Assembly: GCF_029964055.1 (NCBI RefSeq)
Contig: NZ_CP124836.1
Location: forward strand, 3,038,001-3,102,000
Direction: 5' to 3'
DNA from: Arthrobacter sp. EM1
GTDB taxonomy: Bacteria > Actinomycetota > Actinomycetes > Actinomycetales > Micrococcaceae
Length of the DNA: 64,000 bases
Shown: piece by piece, positions 35,865 through 43,984 of the stretch
Layout of the letters: every line of letters begins with the position of its first letter
How positions within the stretch are numbered: the first letter of the stretch is position 1
Notes under the pieces: generated by a model
Databases searched by the model: none
What the model was told of the DNA's origin: nothing
Seen by the model: only the letters and a program-made list of their open reading frames with translations
Program-made: the position numbers and the translations under genes

Positions 35865-36629
35865 TCAGGCACGCATCTTGATGGTGAGACCGCCGTCGAC
35901 GATCAGCGACTGGCCGGTAACGTAAACAGCGTCATCGGAGGTCAGGAAGCCGATCACGCTGGCAACCTCTTCCGGCCGGCCGACCCGGCCCCAGGGGATC
36001 TCCCGTCCGGCACGCTGCAGGCCGTCGGGCCCAAGGGAGTTCACCGGGTCCAGGGACTGGGGCGTCTCAATCAGCCCGGGGATGACAGCGTTGGCGCGGA
36101 TGCCGCGCGGCCCCAGCTCCGCGGCCACGCTGCGGATCAACCCGAGCACACCGGCCTTGGCGGCCGCGTAGTGGGCATGTTCCTCCCACCCGTAGACGCC
36201 GCCGGCAATCGACGACACCGCAACCATTGCTCCGCCGTCGGTCATCTTCGCCGCCCCGGCCCGCAGGGTTCGCAGCACGCCGGTGAGGTCTACGTCGAGC
36301 ATGTCGTGCCAGCGCTCGTCGGTCATCTCGCCCAGGGGCGAGTTGCGGAGGATTCCGGCGTTCGCCACTGCGAAGTCCAGCCGCCCGTATTCCTCGACGG
36401 CGCGTTCGGCGAACGCATCGACGGAAGGGGTGCTGCGGACATCCACTTCGTGGATGACGCCCGCACCCCCTGCCGCATGCACCAAGCGGAGGGTTTCCTG
36501 CGGGTCGTGCGGGTCGCCGGGAAAGGTTCCGATAACCGACCGCACCCCGTGTCCGGCGTAGTAGACGGCAAGCGCGCGTCCGATTCCGCTGGCCGCCCCG
36601 GTGATTATCGCGACCTTTCCCGCGCTCAT
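35865..36629 (-). CDS. short-chain dehydrogenase/reductase
   Basis: 254 aa classical SDR. TGAASGIG near the N-terminus, NAG motif (VANAGILRN), Ser in AVSSIAGG and YAAAK. It is not a close copy of its SDR neighbour, so two successive oxidoreductions or two substrates are possible. Start overlaps the transporter stop as ATGA (36626-36629). Confidence 0.85.
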   Translation of the reverse strand: MSAGKVAIITGAASGIGRALAVYYAGHGVRSVIGTFPGDPHDPQETLRLVHAAGGAGVIHEVDVRSTPSVDAFAERAVEEYGRLDFAVANAGILRNSPLGEMTDERWHDMLDVDLTGVLRTLRAGAAKMTDGGAMVAVSSIAGGVYGWEEHAHYAAAKAGVLGLIRSVAAELGPRGIRANAVIPGLIETPQSLDPVNSLGPDGLQRAGREIPWGRVGRPEEVASVIGFLTSDDAVYVTGQSLIVDGGLTIKMRA

Positions 36630-38020
36630 GCTCCGACCTCGTGCGGGTGGTCCTCCATCAAGGCCTCCGTTGGCGGCTTAGCGGCGATCATCAGGAGGCC
36701 GGAAACCAGCGTTCCCAGCGCACCCACCCAGACGGCTGCGGTGCCGGTCCCGCTTCCGGCGGCAATTGCGGTGAAGATGGCCCCGCCGATGATGGTGCCC
36801 GGCTGGCTCATGGCGCCGATGAAAGCGGTGCCGGTGGCTCGGCAACTGACGGGGTAGCACTCAGCCATAAAGTACTGGATCGCAGCGTACGGGCCGACAA
36901 GGAAGAACAGGCCGGCGCCGTAGGTGAGGATGATCATGAACGGGCTCGTGGCGATGGGGCTGAGCATGATCGTGAAGGAAATGCCGGAGAGGATCCAGCC
37001 GCCGATGATGGTCCGCTTGCGCCCAATCTTGTCCCCGAGCCAGCCGTGGAAGACGTAGCCGAAGTACGCCAGCAGGTTGATCACGATGAGCATCCAGAAA
37101 GCGTCGGAGAGTTCCACGCCCTTCGCGTTTTTCAGGACGGAAGTGCCGAGGACACTGAAGATGGTGATGCCGAAAAAGTTTACGATCCAGGCCAGGGAGA
37201 ACACGATGGTGTTCCGGCGCAGCTGCGGCTCCCAGATCCGCTTGAGCGGTGCCGCGGAAGAGTGTTCGACGCCGTAGGCGTGGGCCAAGGAGTGGGCGTC
37301 GGCGGACTTGCCGCTCTTCTCCAGTTCGGTCAGTTTGTGGTGCAGTTCAAACTGGGGGGTCTCCTTGAGCTTCCGGGCGATGACCCACACAATGATGGCT
37401 GCCGGAACGGTGGCCATCAGGTAGAGGGCACGCCAGCCGAGGGTCGGCAGGAAGGCCAGGGCGAGGGCACTGGCGAGCAGGAAGCCCAGCGGCCAGCCGC
37501 CCTGGATGAAGGAGTAGTGGAAGCCGGGGCGCTTGCGCTTATCGGCGACCTCGGTCACCTGGTAGACCTCGTTCATGTACGTCGCGTTGACGGCCTGTTC
37601 CGAGAATCCGAGCCCACCGAAGGAACGGACCAGGACCAGCAGCCCGTTGCTCAGAAACGGGATGCCAGTCGGAATCAGAGCCGTCAGGCCGGAGACGACG
37701 GCGGTGCCGCCGACGGTGACCATCATGCCTTTGCGACGGCCGAGCCGGTCAATAACAGGTCCGATCCCGAAAGCAACGACTGCGGTGCCGACAGCGATCC
37801 AGGTGTTGATCGCGTAGGCTTCGGGTGCCGTCCAGCCGAACTCCTCCTGCATGGCCGGCAAGAGGGTGCCGAAGAGCCCGTAGTCGAAGACGGCCACGGT
37901 CCAGGCGAGCAGGGCAAGAACGGTGGCTGTGGTGGTGTGGCGCTTGGAGAAGACCGGGAAACGGCGCTTCTCATCGGGTGCGGGTTGCGTCAGATCGACG
38001 GCAGGCTGCTGGATGGTCAT
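36626..38020 (-). CDS. major facilitator superfamily transporter
   Basis: 464 aa, 12 helices. The loop 2-3 motif GPVIDRLGRRKGMM and the loop 8-9 WLGDKIGRKR are typical of the metabolite/aromatic-acid H+ symporters. Presumably imports the substrate degraded by this operon. ATG at 38020 overlaps the deacetylase stop by one base (TAATG); the 65-codon upstream extension is a shadow of that gene. Confidence 0.85.
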   Translation of the reverse strand: MTIQQPAVDLTQPAPDEKRRFPVFSKRHTTTATVLALLAWTVAVFDYGLFGTLLPAMQEEFGWTAPEAYAINTWIAVGTAVVAFGIGPVIDRLGRRKGMMVTVGGTAVVSGLTALIPTGIPFLSNGLLVLVRSFGGLGFSEQAVNATYMNEVYQVTEVADKRKRPGFHYSFIQGGWPLGFLLASALALAFLPTLGWRALYLMATVPAAIIVWVIARKLKETPQFELHHKLTELEKSGKSADAHSLAHAYGVEHSSAAPLKRIWEPQLRRNTIVFSLAWIVNFFGITIFSVLGTSVLKNAKGVELSDAFWMLIVINLLAYFGYVFHGWLGDKIGRKRTIIGGWILSGISFTIMLSPIATSPFMIILTYGAGLFFLVGPYAAIQYFMAECYPVSCRATGTAFIGAMSQPGTIIGGAIFTAIAAGSGTGTAAVWVGALGTLVSGLLMIAAKPPTEALMEDHPHEVGA

Positions 38021-38907
38021 TACTGGTTTTCCTTTCGGGGGCTGCGGGTGAGGAAGGAGTCCGCGATCTGGTCGAATGTGTGCCAGCTGACGCCCTCGTG
38101 GGAGTTGATGTGTTCGATGAGGCGTTCGAGCATCAGCAGGACCTGGGGCCGGCCGGAGACGTCCGGATGGATGGTCATGGTGAAGACCGCCTGGTCCATT
38201 TCGCGGTAGACCCAATCAAACTGGTCCTTCCACATCTGTTCGATGTCCCGGGGGCTGACGAAGCCGTGCGAGTTTGGCGATGCCTTGATGAACATCATGG
38301 GAGGCAGGTCATCGAGGTACCAGTTGGCCGGGATCTCCACGAGGTCGGTTTCGCGCCCCCGGACCAGCGGTTCCATCCAGGTTTCGGCGTCTTTGGTGTA
38401 GTCGATCTTCTTCCAGCTGTCGCCGACCCTGACGTAATAGGGCTCAAAGTCGCGGTGCATCAGGGAGTGGTCGTATTTGATCCCGCGTTCCAGGAGGATC
38501 TCATTGGTAACCCCGGAGAATTCCCACCAGGGTGCGACATAGCCTGTGGGACGGCGGCCGGAGACCTTTTCGATGAGTTCGATGGACCGGTCCAGGATGG
38601 CCGTCTCCTGCTCGCGGGTCATGGCGATGGGGTTCTCGTGCGAGTACCCGTGCACGCCGATTTCGTGGCCTGCGTCCACGATCATCCGGGTCAGCTCCGG
38701 GAATGTCTCGATCGAGTGACCGGGCACGAACCAGGTGGCGGGAAGTCCGTACTTCTCAAAAAGACGGATGAGGCGCGGGCCGCCGACTTCCCCGCTGAAC
38801 AGGCCCCGGGAGATATCACACGGGGAGTCTTCGCCGCCGTAGGAACCGAGCATTCCGGCAACGGCGTCCACGTCGACGCCGAACGCGACTTGGATGTCCT
38901 TAGTCAT
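38020..38907 (-). CDS. polysaccharide-deacetylase fold protein of the PuuE/cyclic-imidase group
   Basis: 295 aa NodB-fold metal hydrolase. The D and H ligands are in FGVDVDA and [22 protein letters not shown] and [11 protein letters not shown] are signatures of the PuuE allantoinase/HpPgdA/cyclic-imide-hydrolase subgroup rather than of chitin deacetylases. No signal peptide, so cytoplasmic. Known members of 293-310 aa open cyclic imides or allantoin. Next to an asparaginase-type amidase, hydrolysis of a cyclic imide to a half-amide is a reasonable guess. Confidence 0.75.
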   Translation of the reverse strand: MTKDIQVAFGVDVDAVAGMLGSYGGEDSPCDISRGLFSGEVGGPRLIRLFEKYGLPATWFVPGHSIETFPELTRMIVDAGHEIGVHGYSHENPIAMTREQETAILDRSIELIEKVSGRRPTGYVAPWWEFSGVTNEILLERGIKYDHSLMHRDFEPYYVRVGDSWKKIDYTKDAETWMEPLVRGRETDLVEIPANWYLDDLPPMMFIKASPNSHGFVSPRDIEQMWKDQFDWVYREMDQAVFTMTIHPDVSGRPQVLLMLERLIEHINSHEGVSWHTFDQIADSFLTRSPRKENQ

Positions 38908-38975
38908 GAGATCAACCTTTCACTGCGCTTTTTCTTGGGTTTTGGTTATTGGGGTTTGGTTCGGTGCGGTAACTG

Positions 38976-39992
38976 TCAAGGGACCTTGCCCCGGAGGGCG
39001 AAGGTGTCCGCAATGCGGTGCTGGGGAGTACCGAGCCTGAGCAGCAGGCTGAGCAGGACCAGGGACTGGGATGGCCTGAGCAGGCCGGAGGAAATGGCGC
39101 CTGCGGCACGCAGATCTTCACCGCCGCCGTCGCCGTACCTGGGCACAACGGCGCCGGCCTCCACCCTCGTGCTCGTCACCACCACGACGCCGGCCGCGCT
39201 GGCGTCCGCTACTGCCCGGCACATCGTGCGGTTGGCATTGCCAGTACCCGTCCCCTGGAGCACTATGCCCGCCGCCCCGGCCTGGAGGCTGGCCCGCAAC
39301 AGGGTCGAGTCGGACCCGGGGTAAGCGGCGATGAGGTCCACGCGGGGTGAACCGGCCGCCGCTCCCGGCAAGGGAAACGGGTCGTATGCGGGCCGGGCAC
39401 GGTCGAGGCTGACGTCACCTGAACCGGATACCGATCCTGCCGTGCCGAAGTCCGGGTTGGCGAAGGCATCGAGCCTCGTTGTGTGGCTCTTCCGGACTCC
39501 CGCCGCGGGGTAGATGGTCCCCGCGAAGGCGAGCAGTACGCCTTTTCCACGCGCCTGCGGGGAGCCGGCGACTGCAATCGCGCGGGCGAGATTGTCGGGA
39601 CCGTCCGGTGCCTGGGAGTCGGCGGGGTGCTGCGCTCCGGTAAAGACGACGGGCCGGGGATCATCGTGGGTGAGGTCCATCAGGTAGGCGGTCTCCTCCA
39701 TGGTGTCCGTCCCGTGGGTGACCACAATTCCCAGAACCTGCGGGTGAGCAAGGGCCTGCCGGACCTTGGCGCAGATGGCGATCATGTCCTCAACCGTCAG
39801 CAGGTACGAACCTTTCCGGAAAACATCCACCACACGGACCGGATGCCGGGCCGGAATCCCCATGCCGGCGAACACCTGCTCGCCCGTGTCCGACGCCACA
39901 GCGGCACCCCCGGCCTCGGCCGCGCGGGAAGAAATTGTTCCTCCTGTGGCCAACAGCACCACGTGGGGGCCCTGCAGATCTGTGACAGTCAT
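38976..39992 (-). CDS. asparaginase
   Basis: 338 aa type I/II asparaginase family. First catalytic Thr in LLATGGTISS; second Thr-Asp in VTHGTDTMEET; Lys in GVRKSHTTRLDAF. No signal peptide, so cytoplasmic. ATG at 39992 with CGGAG five bases upstream; a GTG two codons earlier is unlikely. First gene of the operon, reading away from the LacI gene. It may act on asparagine or on another short amide produced by the deacetylase-like enzyme. Confidence 0.85.
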   Translation of the reverse strand: MTVTDLQGPHVVLLATGGTISSRAAEAGGAAVASDTGEQVFAGMGIPARHPVRVVDVFRKGSYLLTVEDMIAICAKVRQALAHPQVLGIVVTHGTDTMEETAYLMDLTHDDPRPVVFTGAQHPADSQAPDGPDNLARAIAVAGSPQARGKGVLLAFAGTIYPAAGVRKSHTTRLDAFANPDFGTAGSVSGSGDVSLDRARPAYDPFPLPGAAAGSPRVDLIAAYPGSDSTLLRASLQAGAAGIVLQGTGTGNANRTMCRAVADASAAGVVVVTSTRVEAGAVVPRYGDGGGEDLRAAGAISSGLLRPSQSLVLLSLLLRLGTPQHRIADTFALRGKVP

Positions 39993-40030
39993 TTCCACTC
40001 CGTTAGTTAAGCGCCTGATGCCTGAAGCGC

Positions 40031-40046
40031 ACCCAATCGATTGGGT
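40031..40046. promoter_or_regulatory. LacI-family operator, copy 1
   Basis: ACCCAATCGATTGGGT, a perfect 16-base palindrome with the central CG typical of LacI/GalR operators. It lies 39 bases upstream of the asparaginase ATG, in the expected region of that promoter or its start site. Confidence 0.85.
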
Positions 40047-40143
40047 AGTTGGCTAAAAAGTTATCGCCGCGATGTTTCGGCTAAATGCTTCCGGGTGTTT
40101 CGAGGGTGTAAACACTGCGCAGCCTGATTCCGGCCTGCTCGGT

Positions 40144-40159
40144 ACCCAATCGATTGGGT
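40144..40159. promoter_or_regulatory. LacI-family operator, copy 2
   Basis: Identical to copy 1 over all 16 bases, 113 bases away centre to centre (close to 11 helical turns, so a repression loop is possible). It overlaps the TTGGGT that could be the -35 of the regulator gene. Confidence 0.85.
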
Positions 40160-40183
40160 TAGCCGGTGAGATGACTATAGAAT
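40154..40183 (+). promoter_or_regulatory. candidate promoter of the LacI regulator gene
   Basis: TTGGGT (40154-40159) and TATAGAAT (40176-40183) with 16 to 18 bases between. The operator covers the -35, which predicts autorepression. The leader to the ATG at 40282 would be about 92 bases. Confidence 0.5.
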
Positions 40184-40281
40184 GTGATGTGCGGCACGTC
40201 AAGAGCTCACGAAGCAGGGATCCGCACGTTTTCGGGCAGTCTTGGTGATGACGTCTTTATGAGCCGAGCCAGGGGGAAAGA

Positions 40282-41307
40282 ATGAACGAAGCCGCAGGCG
40301 ATGGCCGGGCCGTCACGCTGAAGGATCTTGCCAACGAGCTCGGGATCCACCCGTCGACGGTGTCCCGGATCCTGCACTCGGGCACTGACGTTGCGCGGGG
40401 GGCCGCCTCCGTGGCGACGGCCGAGCGGGTGCGTGATCTGGCGCGGAAGCGCGGCTACTCCCCCGACCCCCAGGCGGCTGGCCTCCGGACACGGCGGACC
40501 CGGCTCATGGGCGTAATCGTTCCCCGGCTTTCGGACCTTGTCCTGGCAATCATGTACGAGGGCATCGACGAGGCCGCGGCGGAACTGGGCTATTCGACAT
40601 TTGTGATGAACTCGCGCGATGACCCTGAGGAACAGCGACGCAAGACGGACACCATGCTCGCCCGGCGGGTGGACGGGCTGATCATCGGTGACGCCCATTT
40701 GGACACTGGGCTGCTGGTGGAACTGACCGACCGGAAGGTGCCGTTTGTGCTGATGAACCGCCGCGTCCCGGGCTACCCGGCGGCTACCTGCGACGACGTC
40801 CTGGGCGGGGAGCTTGTGGCCGAGCACCTGTGGAAGACCGGGCACCGGAATGTCGCGGTGATCGCCGGCGAGCCGTACGCCAGCACGGCTGTCGACCGGA
40901 CGGCCGGTTTCGTCGACCGCTGGCGTTCGCTGGGGGGAAAGCTGCCCGGGAACGCCGTGGTGTGGTCCCGGTTCGATACTGCCGGGGGCCGTGAAGCGGC
41001 CGAGACCATCCTGACGCACTGCCGTCCCCGCCCGACGGCGCTTTTCGCCGTGAATGACTTCGCCGCGATCGGGGCCATGGGAGCGCTGCGGTCCCATGGC
41101 CTCACCGTCGGTACCGATGTGGCAGTGGTCGGCTTTAATGACACGTCACTGGCCGCGGAGCTGCCCATTCCGCTGTCCTCCGTCCGCTCGCCAATGCTGG
41201 ATATCGGACGTACGGCGGTGCAGCTGCTAAAGGGGGTGCTCGACGGCGCACACGTCGAGTCCGTGAAGCTGGTGCCGACCTTGTGCGTCCGGGAAAGCAG
41301 CGCCTAA
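40282..41307 (+). CDS. LacI-family transcriptional regulator
   Basis: 341 aa. Residues about 9-60 form the HTH and hinge (VTLKDLANELGIHPSTVSRIL, then AERVRDLARKRGYSPDPQAAGL), the rest a periplasmic-binding-like ligand domain (MGVIVPRLSDLVLAIMYEG; DVAVVGFNDTSLAAEL). GGGGGAAAGA lies just before the ATG. Two identical operators upstream make it the repressor of the asparaginase operon and itself. Inducer unknown. Confidence 0.9.
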   Translation: MNEAAGDGRAVTLKDLANELGIHPSTVSRILHSGTDVARGAASVATAERVRDLARKRGYSPDPQAAGLRTRRTRLMGVIVPRLSDLVLAIMYEGIDEAAAELGYSTFVMNSRDDPEEQRRKTDTMLARRVDGLIIGDAHLDTGLLVELTDRKVPFVLMNRRVPGYPAATCDDVLGGELVAEHLWKTGHRNVAVIAGEPYASTAVDRTAGFVDRWRSLGGKLPGNAVVWSRFDTAGGREAAETILTHCRPRPTALFAVNDFAAIGAMGALRSHGLTVGTDVAVVGFNDTSLAAELPIPLSSVRSPMLDIGRTAVQLLKGVLDGAHVESVKLVPTLCVRESSA

Positions 41308-41367
41308 ACCAGCGCAGAAACGACTCGCCAACGGTGCGGGGTCGTCCGCGCGGCCGTCGTCGCCGGA

Positions 41368-42882
41368 CTAGACGAGCTTTGCGTCGAGCTGCAAAGAGGC
41401 AACGATGCTGAGGGCGAGCATGCAGGTGGCCCGGACCTCTCCGTCGGACAAATCCAGCTGCAGGAGCGCCTCGATCTTCCGCAGCCTGTAGCTGAGGGTG
41501 TTTCGGTGGATAAAAAGCTCATCGCAGATCCTGGCGGAATTTCCGCTGTGGCGGAGGTAGGCGTCGAAGGTCTCGTGCAGGGCGCCACCACCATCGGCGG
41601 CCAAGGGTGCCAGAAGCCGCTGGCACATTGCCACCAGACCAGGGCTGGGCAGCCCCTGCACTATGCCGGCGAGATCGGCCGGCGGCGCGTGATGGACCCC
41701 GGGCCGCCCCATCTGACGCCGGGCCAGCTGCAGAGTCAGCGGCAGTTCGCCAAGGCTCGCGGACTCCGCGACGATGACGGACAATTCCGGGGCATCCACA
41801 AAGAACTCACTGACGGCAGCGAGCAGATCAGCAGGTCCGTGCCGATGCTGCAGCAGCAATGTGGTGAGCCCGGACTCCTCCATAAACCTGACCGTGCCAT
41901 AGGCGCCCTGCAAGCCCACCCGGGCCCGCCAGGCGATGGCACGAAGCCTGGCGGGCGCCACCTCGCCGGAACTTCCGACCAGCACAGTGTCCCAGCCGCC
42001 GTCGGGATCGCAGCCGGATTCGAGGGCATAGCGTCGCAGCGGGGTAGAAGGATCACCGCGATCCTCGTAGAGGGCCTCCATAAACCGCGCGGCTTCGACG
42101 GAATGCAGTGGCGAATGCGACCCGAGTGTATAACTCAGCTGCATTCCAATGACGGCAGCCACCGGACCCAGGATCGGCTGCAGGACGATATTGCTCCCGA
42201 TACCCTCAATGGCCAGCCGGAATTGAGCGGATTCACCGCTGGGCAGCCGAAGCGCGGTCCGGGTGGTCCCGCCATGAGCCGTGCCCGCGGCAACGAGCTC
42301 GAAGGCATTTTGATCGATCACCGCTACCCTGGCGTCGACGGCGTCCGCCACCCGCTCCAAAACCTCGGCCAGGGAATGCCCGTCGGCGGCCAACCGGGTG
42401 CATTCATCCGCCAGCTCCCAGCCCTTGCGCAACTCCTCGTAGCGCTCGGCGGCGATCACCCGGTCCACGTGGCGCATGATCAGCACAAACGGCACTTCCG
42501 GCGGGAGTTCCAGCAGTGGCAAGCCATGGGTCTCGCAGGCCCGGACCAGGCCGACCGGCAGCTCGCGGTGCGCGGCGCCCAGCCCAAACGCCAGTCCGGA
42601 GACCGGGACGGCGACCAGCCGTTCCACGTAGGCGTCCCAGATCCTGAAGTCTGTAACGTTCAGGCCCATCCCGTTGGTCAGCACCAGGGCATTCACGCTG
42701 AGGAACGGCGTGGGGTCCATGTGCTCGGTAGGGGCGCACCAGGTGATGGGCCTGGCCAGCCGTCCGGCGCCGCCCGGAACACGCAGGCGGATGTTGAGGT
42801 CGGGATCTCCGACCAGGTCTGAAATTCGCAAGGATCCTCCAGGAACGGCAGGCTCAAGATCTTTGGCTAGTGCGGTAAGCAT
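41368..42882 (-). CDS. PucR-family transcriptional regulator
   Basis: 504 aa. Residues about 15-140 form the PucR N-terminal domain (DLVGDPDLNIRLRVPGGAGRLARPI; GLPLLELPPEVPF), the middle is a GGDEF-like CdaR region, and the C-terminus is an HTH_30 domain (ICDELFIHRNTLSYRLRKIEALL). PucR proteins respond to ureides and other nitrogen compounds. Divergent from the pxp-carboxylase operon, which it most likely activates. The frame is open 138 codons further upstream, but that part is antisense to pxpA. The start at 42882 has no good ribosome site. Confidence 0.85.
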   Translation of the reverse strand: MLTALAKDLEPAVPGGSLRISDLVGDPDLNIRLRVPGGAGRLARPITWCAPTEHMDPTPFLSVNALVLTNGMGLNVTDFRIWDAYVERLVAVPVSGLAFGLGAAHRELPVGLVRACETHGLPLLELPPEVPFVLIMRHVDRVIAAERYEELRKGWELADECTRLAADGHSLAEVLERVADAVDARVAVIDQNAFELVAAGTAHGGTTRTALRLPSGESAQFRLAIEGIGSNIVLQPILGPVAAVIGMQLSYTLGSHSPLHSVEAARFMEALYEDRGDPSTPLRRYALESGCDPDGGWDTVLVGSSGEVAPARLRAIAWRARVGLQGAYGTVRFMEESGLTTLLLQHRHGPADLLAAVSEFFVDAPELSVIVAESASLGELPLTLQLARRQMGRPGVHHAPPADLAGIVQGLPSPGLVAMCQRLLAPLAADGGGALHETFDAYLRHSGNSARICDELFIHRNTLSYRLRKIEALLQLDLSDGEVRATCMLALSIVASLQLDAKLV

Positions 42883-42951
42883 AAGTGAGGGAATCAAATT
42901 CAGCGAGCTGCACAATATCCGTGAGCCCCGATGCTGAGTAGCGTTGCACCC

Positions 42952-43707
42952 ATGCAAAGCAATGTGACTCCCGACACCCCCGCTTACCCGCCAGGCCGGG
43001 TGCTGCTGAACTCCGACATGGGCGAAGGCGTGGGCCTCCACGAGTTCGGCAACGACGAAGAACTTATGCGGATCATCGACGTCGCCAATGTGGCCTGCGG
43101 CTACCACGCGGGCGATCCGGACGTGATGAACCGGACCGTTGCGCTGGCCGCAGAGCACGGCGTGGCCGTCGGTGCGCACCCTGGCCTCCCTGACCTGGTC
43201 GGATTCGGACGCCGCCGTATGACCATGAGCCCCGGTGAAGTCGAGTCGATCATCCTCTACCAGACCGGTGCCCTGGCTGCGTTCCTCGCAAAGCACGGGC
43301 TGGAACTAAACCACATCAAGCCCCATGGCGCCCTGTACGGAATGCTGGCCGGCGACGAGGAACTGATGCAGGCCGCCGCCGGAACCGCTTCGCAGTTCGG
43401 CGTCCCCTTTTTCGGACTTGCAGGGACGGCCCACGAAACCGTGTGCCGGGCCATGGGCGTCGAGTTCGTGCCCGAACTCTACGTTGACCTCAATTACGGT
43501 CCGTCCGGGGAGCTGCTGATCCAACGCCGCCCGGCTCCGACCGACCCCGACGCCGCCGCCGAGCGGGTGCGCGGGGCGCTGGCCGGACGGCCCGTCCTGG
43601 CCGTTGACGGAACCGAACTGGACATCACCTTCCGCAGCGTCTGCGTCCACTCCGACGCGCCCAACTCCGTTGCAGTGGCCGGCGCCGTTCGTGCGGTCCT
43701 GGCCTGA
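42952..43707 (+). CDS. pxpA: LamB/YcsF family protein, 5-oxoprolinase subunit A-like
   Basis: 251 aa. LNSDMGEGVG, ANVACGYHAGDPDVM, GAHPGLPDLVGFGRR and HIKPHGALYG are the conserved LamB/YcsF metal-site segments. In E. coli PxpA with PxpB and PxpC opens 5-oxoproline with ATP. ATG at 42952; TAGCGT lies 7 bases before it and there is no ribosome site, so it may be leaderless. An ATG at 42931 is an alternative. First gene of a five-gene operon. Confidence 0.87.
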   Translation: MQSNVTPDTPAYPPGRVLLNSDMGEGVGLHEFGNDEELMRIIDVANVACGYHAGDPDVMNRTVALAAEHGVAVGAHPGLPDLVGFGRRRMTMSPGEVESIILYQTGALAAFLAKHGLELNHIKPHGALYGMLAGDEELMQAAAGTASQFGVPFFGLAGTAHETVCRAMGVEFVPELYVDLNYGPSGELLIQRRPAPTDPDAAAERVRGALAGRPVLAVDGTELDITFRSVCVHSDAPNSVAVAGAVRAVLA

Positions 43708-43742
43708 ACCGCAGTATCCAACTTCCCGAAAGAGAGCACCCC

Positions 43743-43982
43743 GTGGCAACCATCATTTCCCCGCTTCCCGGCATCTTCTACCGCAAGCCCGGTCCGGGCA
43801 AGCCGCCCTTCGCCAATGAGGGCGACACCATCGAGGTAGGACAAACCCTGGGCATTATCGAGATCATGAAGCAGTTCACCGAAATCCAGTCCGATGTCGC
43901 CGGAACACTGGAATCCTTTGAAGTCAAGGAAGGCGACATGGTCAACCCGGGCGACGCCGTCGTTATCATCCGGGAGGGATAG
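43743..43982 (+). CDS. accB: biotin carboxyl carrier protein (short form)
   Basis: 79 aa, only the biotinyl domain (E. coli AccB has about 156 aa). The target lysine is in IEIMKQF, where most carriers have EAMKM. VAGTLESFEVKEGDMVNPGDAVVII completes the fold. GTG start with GAAAGAGA upstream. It sits between pxpA and a biotin carboxylase gene, two bases before the latter, and is likely biotinylated by BirA encoded elsewhere. Confidence 0.87.
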   Translation: MATIISPLPGIFYRKPGPGKPPFANEGDTIEVGQTLGIIEIMKQFTEIQSDVAGTLESFEVKEGDMVNPGDAVVIIREG

Positions 43983-43984
43983 CC

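Noticed and set aside
36641..38209. 522-codon + strand frame
   Set aside because: Antisense to the MFS transporter; Asp/Glu/Gly/Gln-rich, the usual mirror of a hydrophobic protein.
42883..43296. 138-codon N-terminal extension of the PucR regulator
   Set aside because: It is antisense to pxpA and adds residues before the conserved PucR domain start.
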